Notes under the pieces: model-generated | Database searches by the model: none | What the model was told of the DNA's origin: nothing | Seen by the model: only the letters and a program-made list of their open reading frames with translations | Shown here: positions 53,690 through 63,707 of the stretch, one piece after another | Layout of the letters: every line of letters starts with the position of its first letter | How positions within the stretch are numbered: the first letter of the stretch is position 1 | Assembly (NCBI GenBank): GCA_032622095.1 | Contig: CP136061.1 | Coordinates: forward strand, 94,797,345-94,861,344 | DNA length: 64,000 bases | Source: Siphonodentalium dalli | Lineage: Eukaryota; Mollusca; Scaphopoda; Gadilida; Siphonodentaliidae | Direction of reading: 5' to 3' | Translations under genes and position numbers: made by a program

Positions 53690-54005
53690 ACTGGTCAACT
53701 TCAAGTTTGGGTTCGGTGCCACTTTCTCGACTTGAATTTTCCAATTATTCTGTTATCTAATCAAATATGTTAACAACATAAACAGTTGGAAGCAAAGTTT
53801 GATATGATTGTTGCCAGAATTATAAAAAAAGTCACCGGTCAAATAAAGCCACTTTATATGGGTCACTTGAAATTTGCCGATTATTGTTCTGTTATCAAAC
53901 CAAATATGTTAACAACATAAACAGTTGGAAGCAAAGTTTGATTATTCCCAGAATAAAAAATTTCATTTCTAAGAAAAAGTCACTGGTCAAATAAAGCCAC
54001 TTTGG
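53690..54005. repeat. Tandem duplication in intron 22-23
   Basis: aaatatgttaacaacataaacagttggaag-type block followed by gtcac(c/t)ggtcaaataaagccac, present twice about 130 bp apart. Confidence 0.8.
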
Positions 54006-54432
54006 TGTAAACAATATTTACTTTAAAAAATCAAACATATAACACAGACACAATATACATGTAGAGACATAGAGATTTATGAAGAGGATTGGACAACAAG
54101 CAAAATGCATTTTTAAAGTCCTCTCCTCGTGGAATAAATGTTACCTCAAGTGACAGAAATATCACTTGAGGTAAAGCAGACGGGATATATAGTTTTGTTT
54201 GATTGGAATGTTATTACATGTTTAGGATTGAGATACGGGTATAACATTGTAATATGGAAGTTAAGCCACTTTATATTGGTGACGTGTGGCACCACCTAAT
54301 ATACGGGCAACATGTGGCCTAGCTGCCTTTTATTCTTTTATTCATTGTTGCCCAAACAAATTTATTGTGTAATGCATTTTAAATGTACATATAATAACAA
54401 AAACATTTTATCACTGTTTTTACTTATCCTAG
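54006..54432. other. Intron 22-23 remainder: nothing recognised
   Basis: A small palindrome (ttacctcaagtgac ... atcacttgaggtaa) at 54149-54174; no other structure. Confidence 0.5.
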
Positions 54433-54555
54433 ATGTAGATGAGTGCCTGTCTGCAATTGTTGCTCAAAATTGTCTACATGGAACTTGTACCAACAATTAC
54501 GGTTCCTACAAATGTGTATGTGATGAGGGATACACAGGAGATACATGCAACGAAG
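54433..54555 (+). CDS. cbEGF exon 23
   Basis: 123-nt exon between tatcctag and gtatctat. It opens DVDEC and has a long C1-C2 loop (LSAIVAQN), CLHGTC, CTNNYGSYKC and the EOGT-consensus CDEGYTGDTC. The 123-nt length comes from the first loop, not from the CPxGSG loop of the even exons upstream. Confidence 0.95.
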
Positions 54556-54569
54556 GTATCTATTATTGA

Positions 54570-54790
54570 AATATCCCTTTCAATATTAAATGGATTCTCC
54601 CACTCAGTTACAAACATATACTCTAAATTGGTCTATTATTTATCTGGAGGGGTTTTCAGGGAGAATAAGCTGACAACATATAATACAAATGCAGAAGGGA
54701 TCATATTTATTGGAGGGAATGTTCAGATAATAAGTTCAATAAACAACATATTGTCGTTAGTTAGACTTATTTATCTAAACATTTCCTAAG
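54570..54790. repeat. Fragment of the TTAACCCTTTCTATAC family
   Basis: tatccctttcaatattaaat, gaatgttcagataataagttc and cttatttatctaaacatttc foldback; TTAA ends not preserved. Confidence 0.6.
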
Positions 54791-55056
54791 TGATAACTAC
54801 TTGTAAAACAAGCCTGGATTCAATATTTTTGGATCACCTGACAGATGTCAGTCTCTCAAAGTAACCTGTCTGACATTTTTAAAAGGGTGCTTGACAAATA
54901 TTAAGTAACTTTGAGAAAAACATTTCAATAATTGTACGATATGACGAACAAAATCTCTTCTTTAATTCAATGTTTTTAAAAATATTTTTTGTACCAAAAT
55001 CACAGTAAAATTTGGATTGATTTATTTTAGTGACAAGTTTATAATTTTTCCTTTTT

Positions 55057-55455
55057 TTAACCCTTTACCCAACAGAAGGGCCCTGTGCCAATGCATTCTC
55101 TTATATATGCGAGTCGACCATAGGTCGCCTCGCATATATAAGAGAATGCATTGGCTTAACACATTAAAAATTATAAAATTGTTAAAAATGTAAGAAAAAA
55201 TGGTAAAAAGTGTTAAAAAAAGATTTTTTTTAGGCCAATGCAATCTCTTATATATGCGAGGCGACCTATGGTCGACTCGCATATATAAGAGAATGCATTG
55301 GCACAGGGCATAACTGTAACCATCACAATGGGGTCAATGAACCGGTTCCAATGATATCCATATTTGTATGGTTCTATTGAGACAGACCGAAGATATTTTA
55401 GGCTGTTGAAGCTTTATTTGGCCGGTTTTGGCCGGTTTGTTGGGTAAAGGGTTAA
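55057..55455. mobile_element. TTAA-type repeat B, TTTACCCAACA subtype, complete
   Basis: TTAACCCTTTACCCAACAGA ... GTTGGGTAAAGGGTTAA, same orientation as 48657-49056 and very similar to it, which suggests recent spread. Confidence 0.88.
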
Positions 55456-55809
55456 CTGTGTCATGTTTAACTTTACTGATATTTTAGTGTATCTGTTTGT
55501 TTGTGTAATATGGCATATTCAAATAGTTTGACACTTTGTGTTTTACAAAAATAAAATTGTTTTGGTTTATTTTCCAAGTTTATTGTCTATGATAATAAGC
55601 TTGCCAATCAAACTTGTCACCATATTCCTGGCAAACATTATTTTTGTAATAATTTGTTCAAGGAGGCCATTTAATGAATGCTGTGCTATTGATATATCTT
55701 CTCAACAAAGCAATGCATTAAAAAAAAATATTACCTGTGATATAAATAATTATTTTTTCTTGATTTTTGTTCTGCCTAAATCGTTCTGATTTCTTGTTTT
55801 CCACGTTAG

Positions 55810-55932
55810 ATCTGAATGAATGCAGCGTCAGCATGGTCAACTTATATTGCATCCACGGAACATGCCACAACAGTAACGGAGAATACAGCTGTGTGTGTAA
55901 CCCTGGTTACTATGGAGATGCTTGTCAATATG
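55810..55932 (+). CDS. cbEGF exon 24
   Basis: 123-nt exon between cacgttag and gtaagatt. It opens DLNEC and has a long C1-C2 loop (SVSMVNLY), CIHGTC, CHNSNGEYSC and CNPGYYGDAC. Only 209 bases separate it from exon 25, the shortest intron in the window. Confidence 0.95.
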
Positions 55933-56141
55933 GTAAGATTAATATACTCCGAAAGTGTGTATGTTGTAGACAAATTATTTTAGAACCTGGGATAATTCAA
56001 TGTTGTTTGCCAAATTTTCATTTAAAAAAAAATATATCTCCTATTGTTAATTCATTGTGTATACATTTTGATAATTTCAACATATAATTGTAACAGCAGA
56101 AAAATGCCATGTTTTGACACATTTTAGTTGATTTCTTCCAG

Positions 56142-56264
56142 ATCTGAATGAATGTGACTTCAGATACATATCACAGTATTGTGTCCAAGGAAGCTGCACG
56201 AATACACAGGGTAGTTACATCTGTGATTGTAATCCGGGCTGGATGGGCGCCGACTGTAATACAG
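56142..56264 (+). CDS. cbEGF exon 25
   Basis: 123-nt exon between ttcttccag and gttggtat. It opens DLNEC and has a long C1-C2 loop (DFRYISQY), CVQGSC, CTNTQGSYIC and CNPGWMGADC. Exons 24-26 share the long first loop and are separated by introns of only 209 and 254 bases, so they look like a local duplication set. Confidence 0.95.
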
Positions 56265-56518
56265 GTTGGTATATTATTATACTGTTTTAATACATCCCTT
56301 TTTGAAAATAATTGTAGGTTCACTACCACGAAATAAAGGAGAAGTTTGATTTTGTGTTCTAGTCACCGATTTTACCAAGGTTATTGGCCTTTTTAATACC
56401 CCCTTTTTAAAATATTGATGATATTGACTGAAATAATTGAATAACAATCTTTTTATATGTTTTTTGGTCGCCATTTTACAATGTTTTTTGCTAATTTTTT
56501 GCCTTTCTTTACTTTTAG

Positions 56519-56641
56519 ATATAAATGAATGTTCTGTGTCTTTCTTGGATGCCTATTGTGTTTATGGTGAATGCACTAACAGCATCGGTAGTTACACTTG
56601 TCAATGTGATGACGGTGTTACTGGGGAAAAATGTGATGATG
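56519..56641 (+). CDS. cbEGF exon 26
   Basis: 123-nt exon between cttttag and gtaagttg. It opens DINEC and has a long C1-C2 loop (SVSFLDAY), CVYGEC and CTNSIGSYTC. The C5-C6 loop CDDGVTGEKC has Val where the aromatic residue is normally found, but still fits the EOGT consensus. Confidence 0.95.
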
Positions 56642-56668
56642 GTAAGTTGGTTTGCAAATTGAGTACAA

Positions 56669-56885
56669 TACAGTAATGCCCTAAATAATCGACTCCTTAA
56701 CCATAACAGAATTATGGGTAACTTTTTGGGATTTAGTCAGAAATGTGGCTTGTTATCATTCATCGGAGAGCTCGCACTGAGCGGTTTCCAATGAATGGCA
56801 ACAAGCCATATTTCCGACTAAATCCTGAAAAGTTACCCATAATGCTGCTGTGGTTAAGGAGTCAGTTATTTAGGGCATTACTGTA
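56669..56885. mobile_element. MITE A, complete copy
   Basis: tacagtaatgccctaaataa ... gggcattactgta. The centre has diverged (gagctcgcactgagcggt). Starts 27 bases after the exon 26 donor. Confidence 0.88.
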
Positions 56886-57382
56886 TGTATGAATAACTGT
56901 AATACATATTAATAGCAGGCATGTAAATTTTCAGTTATTTGACTAGTTTTGACATTTTTTCATAATTTTTTTGTTATGTTTTAAATATTCCGTGTTTTAT
57001 GCTGCCTCAATTCATTTCCTGAAAAAAACGTCTGCTTTCGTTATAACAGCAATTTTATTGTCATTTCTCCATGATTATTCTTGAAAGAAACTAATGCGAT
57101 AGATATATCACAATAAACAGCAGATTAAAGGACAAATTCAACTGAAACTGACTAATCAATACGGACGGAAATGGGGACTTTCTATAGGGGGAAAAAAAAT
57201 GAATTTTTTGCCAGGATTATGTTAAATATTGATCTTTGGGGAAACAGTTTATAATCAATCACACTAATAATAACTCCTCACAAGACGTTTGTATAAATAG
57301 ACTAAGTCGCACGAATTCAAAACTGAGTGAAAAAAAATAGTTTTACCCTGTGAATTTAAATACGAGTAAGGTATCTGGTTCC

Positions 57383-57604
57383 TACAGTAATGCCTTAAAT
57401 AATCGACTCCTTAACCACAGCAGAATTATGGGTAATTTTACAGGATTTAGTCGGAAATATGGCTTGTTGCCATTCATCGGAAAACTCTCAGTGAGAGCTT
57501 TCCAATGAATGGCAACAAGCCATATTTCCGACTATTATAAATCCGGAAAAATTACCCATAATTCTGCTGTGGTTAAGGAGTCGATTATTTAGGGCATTAC
57601 TGTA
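57383..57604. mobile_element. MITE A, complete copy
   Basis: tacagtaatgccttaaataa ... gggcattactgta, palindromic about aactctcagtgagagct. The two MITE A copies in this 1-kb intron are in the same intron as exon 27's acceptor. Confidence 0.9.
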
Positions 57605-57674
57605 TAGTGGCCTGACTTCATGAGGAATGAAATTTACTTTGTGTCATATCATGATTTTAATTTCATCTTTACAG

Positions 57675-57788
57675 ACATAAATGAGTGTGATGACCTCACG
57701 AAATGTGTCCATGGTGGGTGTGCGAATCTCGTGTCGACATATGAATGTACGTGTGATAACGGGTTTGAAGGCTCGGACTGTTCACAAG
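57675..57788 (+). CDS. cbEGF exon 27
   Basis: 114-nt exon between tttacag and gtatgact. It opens DINEC and encodes C1-DDLTK-C2-VHGG-C3-ANLVSTYE-C4-T-C5-DNGFEGSD-C6. The usual Gly before Ser-Tyr is Val. A complete MITE A ends 70 bases before the exon. Confidence 0.94.
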
Positions 57789-59087
57789 GTATGACTTCAT
57801 GTTTCATATTCTAATTTATCCATCGCACACTACCTCTATTGACTATGCTGGGGGGGTGCTGGTGCAGCATTAAATATCCTGTGCCAGTGCATGACCAAAG
57901 CCATGGGACCAATCCCGCCAGTGGTGGGCTAATCTGCTAGTTATATATCAAATTGTAGCTAGTGTTGACACTTAAACGGTTTATGTACGTGAGAAGTTCA
58001 TAATGAACTAGGATTGTGGGACTTTCCCACTATTTATTCAACTTCAATTGAACACATGGCAGTTCTGTCCAGACAGGTCGAATGCTTGCTTTTTAGAAAA
58101 CCAAACATTCAAGTTTTTGGATCAGTAAACTATTCATTGTGGGGATTGTTAATGTCCCATTATTTGGTGTCAAATTGTGGGAATCCGTTGACGGAGAGCC
58201 GAATAAAGAGATTTCGAAGTAGAGTACCCATGCGACGAAATGTCCAGTTTCATTTTAAATGAGCATATAATGGACAATTTAATTTCAATAATGTTAACAT
58301 GCGAAACTGCCAAGTTTTGGTTGTGGAAAGAAATTTACAACAGACTGTTCCACCAAATAAGGATATGCTTGTGAAGTTAGAGGAATATATAGACGGAAGA
58401 AAAATTATTTCTCTATTATTTTTCACTCCAGTGGAGGTCAGAAAGATAGCATCGTCTGTTTGGTAAATTACTGTCACAATGCATCTAGACTGTCTTGATT
58501 GATGTAAATTTTTGTAGGATGCAGGACGTTCCTAAAATGACTACCTCCTGTTTTTCATGTTTATTGAGAGGAGCTGGTATTTCCTCTATAAATTGCCCAG
58601 GATTTTACTGATTGTTCCAGTTACCCCTATAACAACTGGTATGATAGATATTTTGAGCCCCCACATGTGAGACACTTCCATTTACAAATCAAGATATTTC
58701 TAGATTTTATTCTGACTCTTTTTGTTGTATGTTATATTTACACTCAGACATGCAATCGTGCTGTGGAATATGAATGCAGGATGTTGGTTGGTCGAAATTA
58801 TGTCACGTGACATTGCAAGCTGACTCCTACTTGCTTCCTTATTGTGTTGACGCATCTTGCAACGAGCTACTATAATAAGGTTGGAAATGAGCATTATGTG
58901 AGGAATGCTTTCGCATTGCACACAAAATGTCAGACCAACTTGCATCCATACTCTATGGACGCAAGCAAAATCAACATCAATTTCTTAAATAATTGCTGGG
59001 CAAGTCAATATCTATCAAAAAACATTTGTTGTTATTTTTACCACTGTTCATGTTCAGCTTGAATACTATACACTCCCATCTTTGTAG
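57789..59087. other. Intron 27-28: only a repeat B stub
   Basis: ctggtgcagcattaaatatcctgtgccagtgcat at 57859-57892 is a fragment of the TTAA-type repeat. The remaining 1.2 kb shows no exon, repeat or structured element. Confidence 0.55.
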
Positions 59088-59207
59088 ACATCGACGAATG
59101 TGCGGATGACAGTAACTGCGACCCTAATTACGGAATATGCACCAATATCCAAGGTGGATTTACTTGTGAATGCAAAAGTGGTTATCAAGGGACAACGTGT
59201 ACAGAGA
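59088..59207 (+). CDS. cbEGF exon 28
   Basis: 120-nt exon between tttgtag and gtaagttt. It opens DIDEC and has a six-residue C2-C3 loop (CDPNYGIC), [10 protein letters not shown] and [10 protein letters not shown]. The junction residue is Ser (a|gt), as in exons 4 and 6. Confidence 0.95.
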
Positions 59208-59691
59208 GTAAGTTTTGTTGCTATGGATACTGTAACATAGCAACAGGCTGTGTTTAACACCTAGCTATCTGTTAATTACAGATTTTTTGAAAATTGGCTA
59301 AATAGAGGATCTCTAATGAGTCGCAATTCGTAACAAAATTTATTAACCGAGAGCACTAAATTTTAAATCGAGCCGAGCTTTAGCAAAATTTCAGGAAGTT
59401 CCAGTCCTAGAAGGGTTATAGATGGAGTATCTCTTAAAATAAAAATTTTTAGATAGTTTCCTGGGTGATATGAAATAATATGTATGAGTTGGAAATTCCT
59501 GCCCGGAAACGATTCTATCAATTGATATTGATTTTATTTCTATATTATTTTTATTATATTGTGTATCAATTAATGGGCAATTCATTTGTTACTATATTGA
59601 GAACTTTTAGATAGAGGCCTCCAGAATGGTGCTCCGAACGAATGCGAGCCGCAAAATATCTTCAATTTATTGAACATTCTGTTTGTTTTAG
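59208..59691. repeat. Element E and repeat B fragments
   Basis: gcaaaatttcaggaagttccagtcctagaagggtta (59384-59419) is a repeat B end. 59424-59570 (gatagtttcctgggtgatat ... attgattttatttc) matches one arm of foldback E. Confidence 0.6.
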
Positions 59692-59805
59692 ATGTCGATG
59701 AGTGCTCTCTGTATTCTCCGTGTGTTAATGGCTGGTGTTCTGATGTTGCCGGTGGTTACACTTGCCGATGTTACTCCGGTTACACAGGAGATCGCTGTGA
59801 ATCAG
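59692..59805 (+). CDS. cbEGF exon 29
   Basis: 114-nt exon between gttttag and gtacaaaa. It opens DVDEC and has [16 protein letters not shown] and the EOGT-consensus [11 protein letters not shown] 36-38 bp minisatellite lies in the intron just downstream. Confidence 0.95.
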
Positions 59806-59924
59806 GTACAAAACTAGCTTTAGGTTGAAATTTGTCATTGATTTATCTCTTTACGAATGCCCAAGGCACTGATTCAGTATCATATTTTCACTGCTTGTTG
59901 CATTCACCGAACTGTATGATTAGT

Positions 59925-60235
59925 TAAGGCCACAAAAATGGGAGCATCTGCAAGTTCATATAAAGGCCACACGAATGTGAGATACTGCAAGTTCGCATAT
60001 AGGCCACATGAATACGAAATACTGCAAGTTTACAAAAAGAACACACAGGTGTGAGTTGCTGCAAGTTCACATAAAGGCCGCATGAATGTGAGATACTGAA
60101 AGTTCACATAAATGCCACATGCTTGTGAGATGCTGCAGGTTTGCATATAGGCCACACGAATATGAGATGTTGCACAAAAATGTGAGATACTGTAAGTTCA
60201 CAAAAAGACCATGCAGATGTGAGATACTCCGAGTC
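59925..60235. repeat. Minisatellite, about 36-38 bp period
   Basis: Roughly eight to nine diverged units of aggccacacgaatgtgagat/actgcaagttcacataa. Some units are shortened. Confidence 0.85.
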
Positions 60236-60629
60236 ATTACACACACCACACAATGGTATCAGTGAAATTAATTGGTCACTGATGAGTAAGAACATACAGT
60301 TTGTATAATGATATCTTGGATAATTTACACAAGTTATCAGTCCACTTAAGTGACAAGGGTCAAACAATGTGTTTCTTGATCAGGAGGATCACATAAAAAT
60401 ACTGTACACAAATAACTAAAATACAGATTAATGTGGCTAGATGCACACACTCTGCAAATTGCGCAGGTAACTGGGGGCAATGTTAACAAGTCTAAACGAT
60501 GTCATTATGATTTGGAACATCTTCTCATCCCTAATTCACTGCAATGGATGCAAAATGTGAAAAAAATTAAATGTTTTTTGTTCTGAAATAGAATAAGGGC
60601 AGTTTCAAGAAAGCATGCAAAAACGGAAG

Positions 60630-60942
60630 AACTTGACATTTAGGGCATTACTGTAACTAGGCATGAGGCTGACAGCACTCTTCTTTATATGGATGTGACT
60701 ATTTTAACAGCAATACCCATCGCAAAGACCATACATGCCTTTAACACTATAAGGCCACAACTTCAGAACAAATTAATTGACAAAACATGTTACATGTGAA
60801 TATTGTTGCTTTGATGACGCATCAAGATGATTCAACATGACATGGATACTTTTTCAGGATTTAGTCGGAAATGGCAACAAGCCTGAAAAATTAACCATAA
60901 TTCTGCTGTGGTTAACGAGTCGATTATTTAGGGCATTACTGT
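60630..60942. repeat. MITE A fragments
   Basis: tttagggcattactgtaact at 60638-60657 is a right terminus. 60851-60942 carries ttttcaggatttagtcggaa joined to the right arm aaccataattctgctgtggt ... gggcattactgt, with the centre deleted. Confidence 0.8.
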
Positions 60943-61114
60943 TGCTGATGCTGTCGCTTAAACTGTTAATGCCTGATGGGGTATTTGGTAACTATTGGAC
61001 TCGATGGCAGAGCCTTGCCAAATAGATGTTCTAATCCCCCTCACGCACATGAACTGGTTAAGCAATGGCACCAGCTACATATTCTATAAATATTCCACCA
61101 TTCTTCTTTTTCAG

Positions 61115-61225
61115 ATGTAGATGAATGTTTGAATTCCCCATGTGTGGGTGGAATATGTGTTAATTCAGTTGGCAGTTATCAGTGCACCTGCCATGCTGGC
61201 TACACAGGAGCATTATGTGACACAG
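61115..61225 (+). CDS. cbEGF exon 30 (last cbEGF domain in the window)
   Basis: 111-nt exon between tttttcag and gttagttt. It opens DVDEC and encodes C1-LNSP-C2-VGGI-C3-VNSVGSYQ-C4-T-C5-HAGYTGAL-C6. It has compact spacing like exon 9 and an EOGT-consensus loop. It is followed by a 2.4-kb intron with a tandem-core repeat element. Confidence 0.95.
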
Positions 61226-61481
61226 GTTAGTTTGTTATCTGGGGGTGGTGGCAGGTTCTCTTGCTGGAGGGCACAACATGTTTTTAGTAAAGTTTTTTTC
61301 TTCAAAACAAGTGTTTTTTACAAACTCGACTATTGATATGGTGAGGGATAGTTGGCGGGCGGGCGTCTGAGTGTCTGGGCATCCAGGTGTATTTTTAGTG
61401 ATTCCTTGTCAGACAGATTCAATCTTATGGGCAAAAAAACTTGACCAGAGCCATCTTTGATGCCCAACCCTTGTTTCATTT

Positions 61482-62345
61482 TTATACGCCCTTTTTGAAA
61501 AAAGGTCGTATTATTCCGTCCGTCCGTCCGTCCGTCCGTCCGTCTGTTAACATTTTTGGTCCGATCGATAACTCCAGTTTGGATTATATGATCTGAACCA
61601 AAGTTGGTATGTGTATTTCCCAGCTAAAGATACAGCCCAAGTTCGAATATGGGTTCCGTCCAATTATTTTTACATGAGTTACGGCCCTTTTTCGACTTAT
61701 AATTTGACCATCTGTTAATATTTTTGGTTTCCGACCGATAACTCCAGTTTGGATTATTTGATCTGAACCAAAGTTGGTATGTGTATTTCGCAGCTAAAAC
61801 TACAGGCCAAGTTCGAATTCGGGTTCCGTCCAATTATTTTTACATGAGTTACGGCCTTTTTTTTACTTAGAATTTGACCATCTGTTAACATTTTTGGTTT
61901 CCGACCGATAACTCCAGTTTTAATTATTTGATCTGAACCAAAGTTGGTATGTGTATTTCCCAGCTAATGATACATGCCAAGTTCGAATATGGGTTCCGTC
62001 CAGTTATTTTAATGTGAGTTACAGCCCTTTTTCAACTTAGAATTTGACCAATTTCATAACATTTCGGTTTCCGACCGATAACTCCAGTTTTGATTATTTG
62101 ATCTGAACCAAAGCTGGTATGTGTATTTCCCGGCTAAAACTACAGGCCAAGTTCGAATATAGGTTCTGTCTAATTATTTTCACATGAGTTACAGCCATTT
62201 TTCGACTTAGAATTTGACCGCATTTTGGCATTGAAATTAGGGTATATCAGATATTCTTCAAATGTAAGCCCAAAGTATTATTTTATTTTGCGGTAGTACA
62301 ATTCGAAATAGCTAAAGGGCGTATTTTGCCACGCCCCAGCGATGC
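61482..62345. repeat. Helitron/pearl-like element with tandem core
   Basis: Starts tacgccctttttgaaaaaag and a (ccgt)n tract at 61518-61543. Four core units of about 177 bp follow, each with ccgataactccagttt, gatctgaaccaaagttggta and aagttcgaatatgggttccg. It ends gggcgtattttgccacgccc. The ends and core layout parallel 18080-18800. Confidence 0.7.
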
Positions 62346-63641
62346 TCTTGTTCATTATGTGGAAAGAAATATCTGATATAATAATGAAAACAGAATTGTA
62401 ATATTGTTCTGAGAGGAAAGTATATATCTTCTTGTAGCTTAATCCCTTGAACCCAGTTGGCCGGAAAATTGGCCAATTCACAAACAGCTATAACCCGGTT
62501 GGCCAGAAAACAGGCCAGCCAATGTATGTCATGTAAAAATGGAATATGGCATGTGAAATATAGATTTCATGGTTGCATAGGGAAACATGGTGATAACTGT
62601 TGGTGAGCATGGCATAACAAGGCAATCTACTGAGTACATATATGCTTGCCCATAAAATAGCGGAAAATTTCTGAAATGTAAATCATCGTATGTATCTCTT
62701 AGAAGCTACAGTGAAACACAATTTTGTTATTTCATTGTTTGCTCCCTATCAACCAGGTGTTGCTTTCCATGCATTGTTTAATTTGTTATGCTATTGAAAG
62801 TGAAAATTCTGCATAATTAATTTAGCAACTTTAAGCATTAGTAAGGTGCATATAACAAAAGGAACACCTACAGTTTTTGTTTGAATACCCGAAACATCTC
62901 ACTCGTGTCTGGAAAGAAATATAGATTTTTGTAGGCACTCGTGAAAATTTGATATTCTTTCCAGACTCTCATGAGATATTTCGATATCAAACAAAAACTG
63001 TAGATATTGTCTTTATCTCAGTCATTTATATACGATATTTAGCCCTTTTTTTAATTAAAAATAAAAAACTGACCAGCTAATGCGGTATGAAACACCTGAC
63101 CTAATTGCCACAAACAAATGATGTCAATAAATATACTGTTACTTTGTATCTATAGAGAAATCTGGTGATGACTGTTATCAGGTATGTCATAGCAAGGATA
63201 ACTACTGAATATATCCTCATTTATATACAATACGTACTCCTATTTTAAATTAAAAACTGGAAAACCGACCAGCTGATGCCATCTGAAAAATCTGACATAA
63301 TTGCTGCAAACATATGATGTCAATAAATATTGTTCCTTTACATAGGGAAACCTGGGGATAACCACTGGACATAGACTAATTTATATGAAAAACTTAGTGT
63401 TTTCTAATTCAGTGCATCCTAATTGATAAATATATATACAATGAATTATATGTATAATATTTTTGATTCTATTGTAAAGTCATTTAGATATCATTTTAAA
63501 CATCCCAATTTTGTCCTACAACTCAGGGAATGGGGCATTTTACATATATATTCAAGGGTTCAACGGGTTAATATATGAGCTGGATTCTGGAAAAATTATT
63601 ATTTTTGTGAAATTTAATAACCTGATATTTTTATTCTTTAG
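62346..63641. repeat. Intron 30-31 remainder: hairpin and diverged duplication
   Basis: Inverted arms ctacagtttttgtttga (62869) and tcaaacaaaaactgtag (62987). Segments near 63060-63190 and 63250-63370 (aactgaccagctaatgc, aaatgatgtcaataaatat, gggaaa-cctggtgata) are duplicated. Flanking lines 62450-62520 hold a repeated ggccggaaaattggcca motif. No exon seen. Confidence 0.6.
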
Positions 63642-63707
63642 CTTTATGTAATGCTTGTCACAATGGAGGTTACTGTGGTCAGGTGACAACAGGAAGCTGC
63701 AGAACAG
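63642..63707 (+). CDS. Short cysteine-rich exon 31 (new domain or split EGF)
   Basis: 66-nt candidate exon between ttctttag and gtaacata, again phase 1 at both ends and in frame with the array. It encodes 22 residues with four cysteines (about LCNACHNGGYCG, then GSC) and lacks the D-x-[DN]-E-C opening and the Ca-binding stretch. It could be the first part of an EGF-like domain split by an intron, or a linker into a different module. The splice signals and open frame support it, but there is no family match. Confidence 0.5.

Larger units (their letters stand above)
905..63707 (+). other. Partial gene: long cbEGF-array extracellular protein (31 exons seen)
   Basis: Thirty consecutive exons each encode one calcium-binding EGF domain with the D-x-[DN]-E-C opening, six cysteines and the C-x-[DN]-x4-[YF]-x-C signature of calcium-binding, beta-hydroxylatable EGF modules. 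Every exon starts after AG with the last two bases of an Asp codon and ends with the first base of a Gly or Ser codon, so all introns are phase 1 and all exons are 3n long. The reading frame stays open across all 31 exons (about 1,214 codons). Such arrays form calcium-stiffened rods in fibrillins, Notch, Fat-like and related extracellular proteins; this is family knowledge. Which of these the gene is cannot be told, because no other diagnostic domain, signal peptide or membrane segment lies in the window. The gene runs off both ends. Confidence 0.93.

Noticed and set aside
22012-55455. Recurrent near-identical hairpins that superficially resemble CRISPR repeats or rho-independent terminators
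   Set aside because: They lie within TTAA-flanked eukaryotic transposons, in a spliced animal-type gene, with no spacer array or cas genes.
55660-55700. 'ttaatgaatgctgtgct', resembling a D-x-N-E-C opening
   Set aside because: No six-cysteine pattern follows and the frame does not fit a phase-1 exon.
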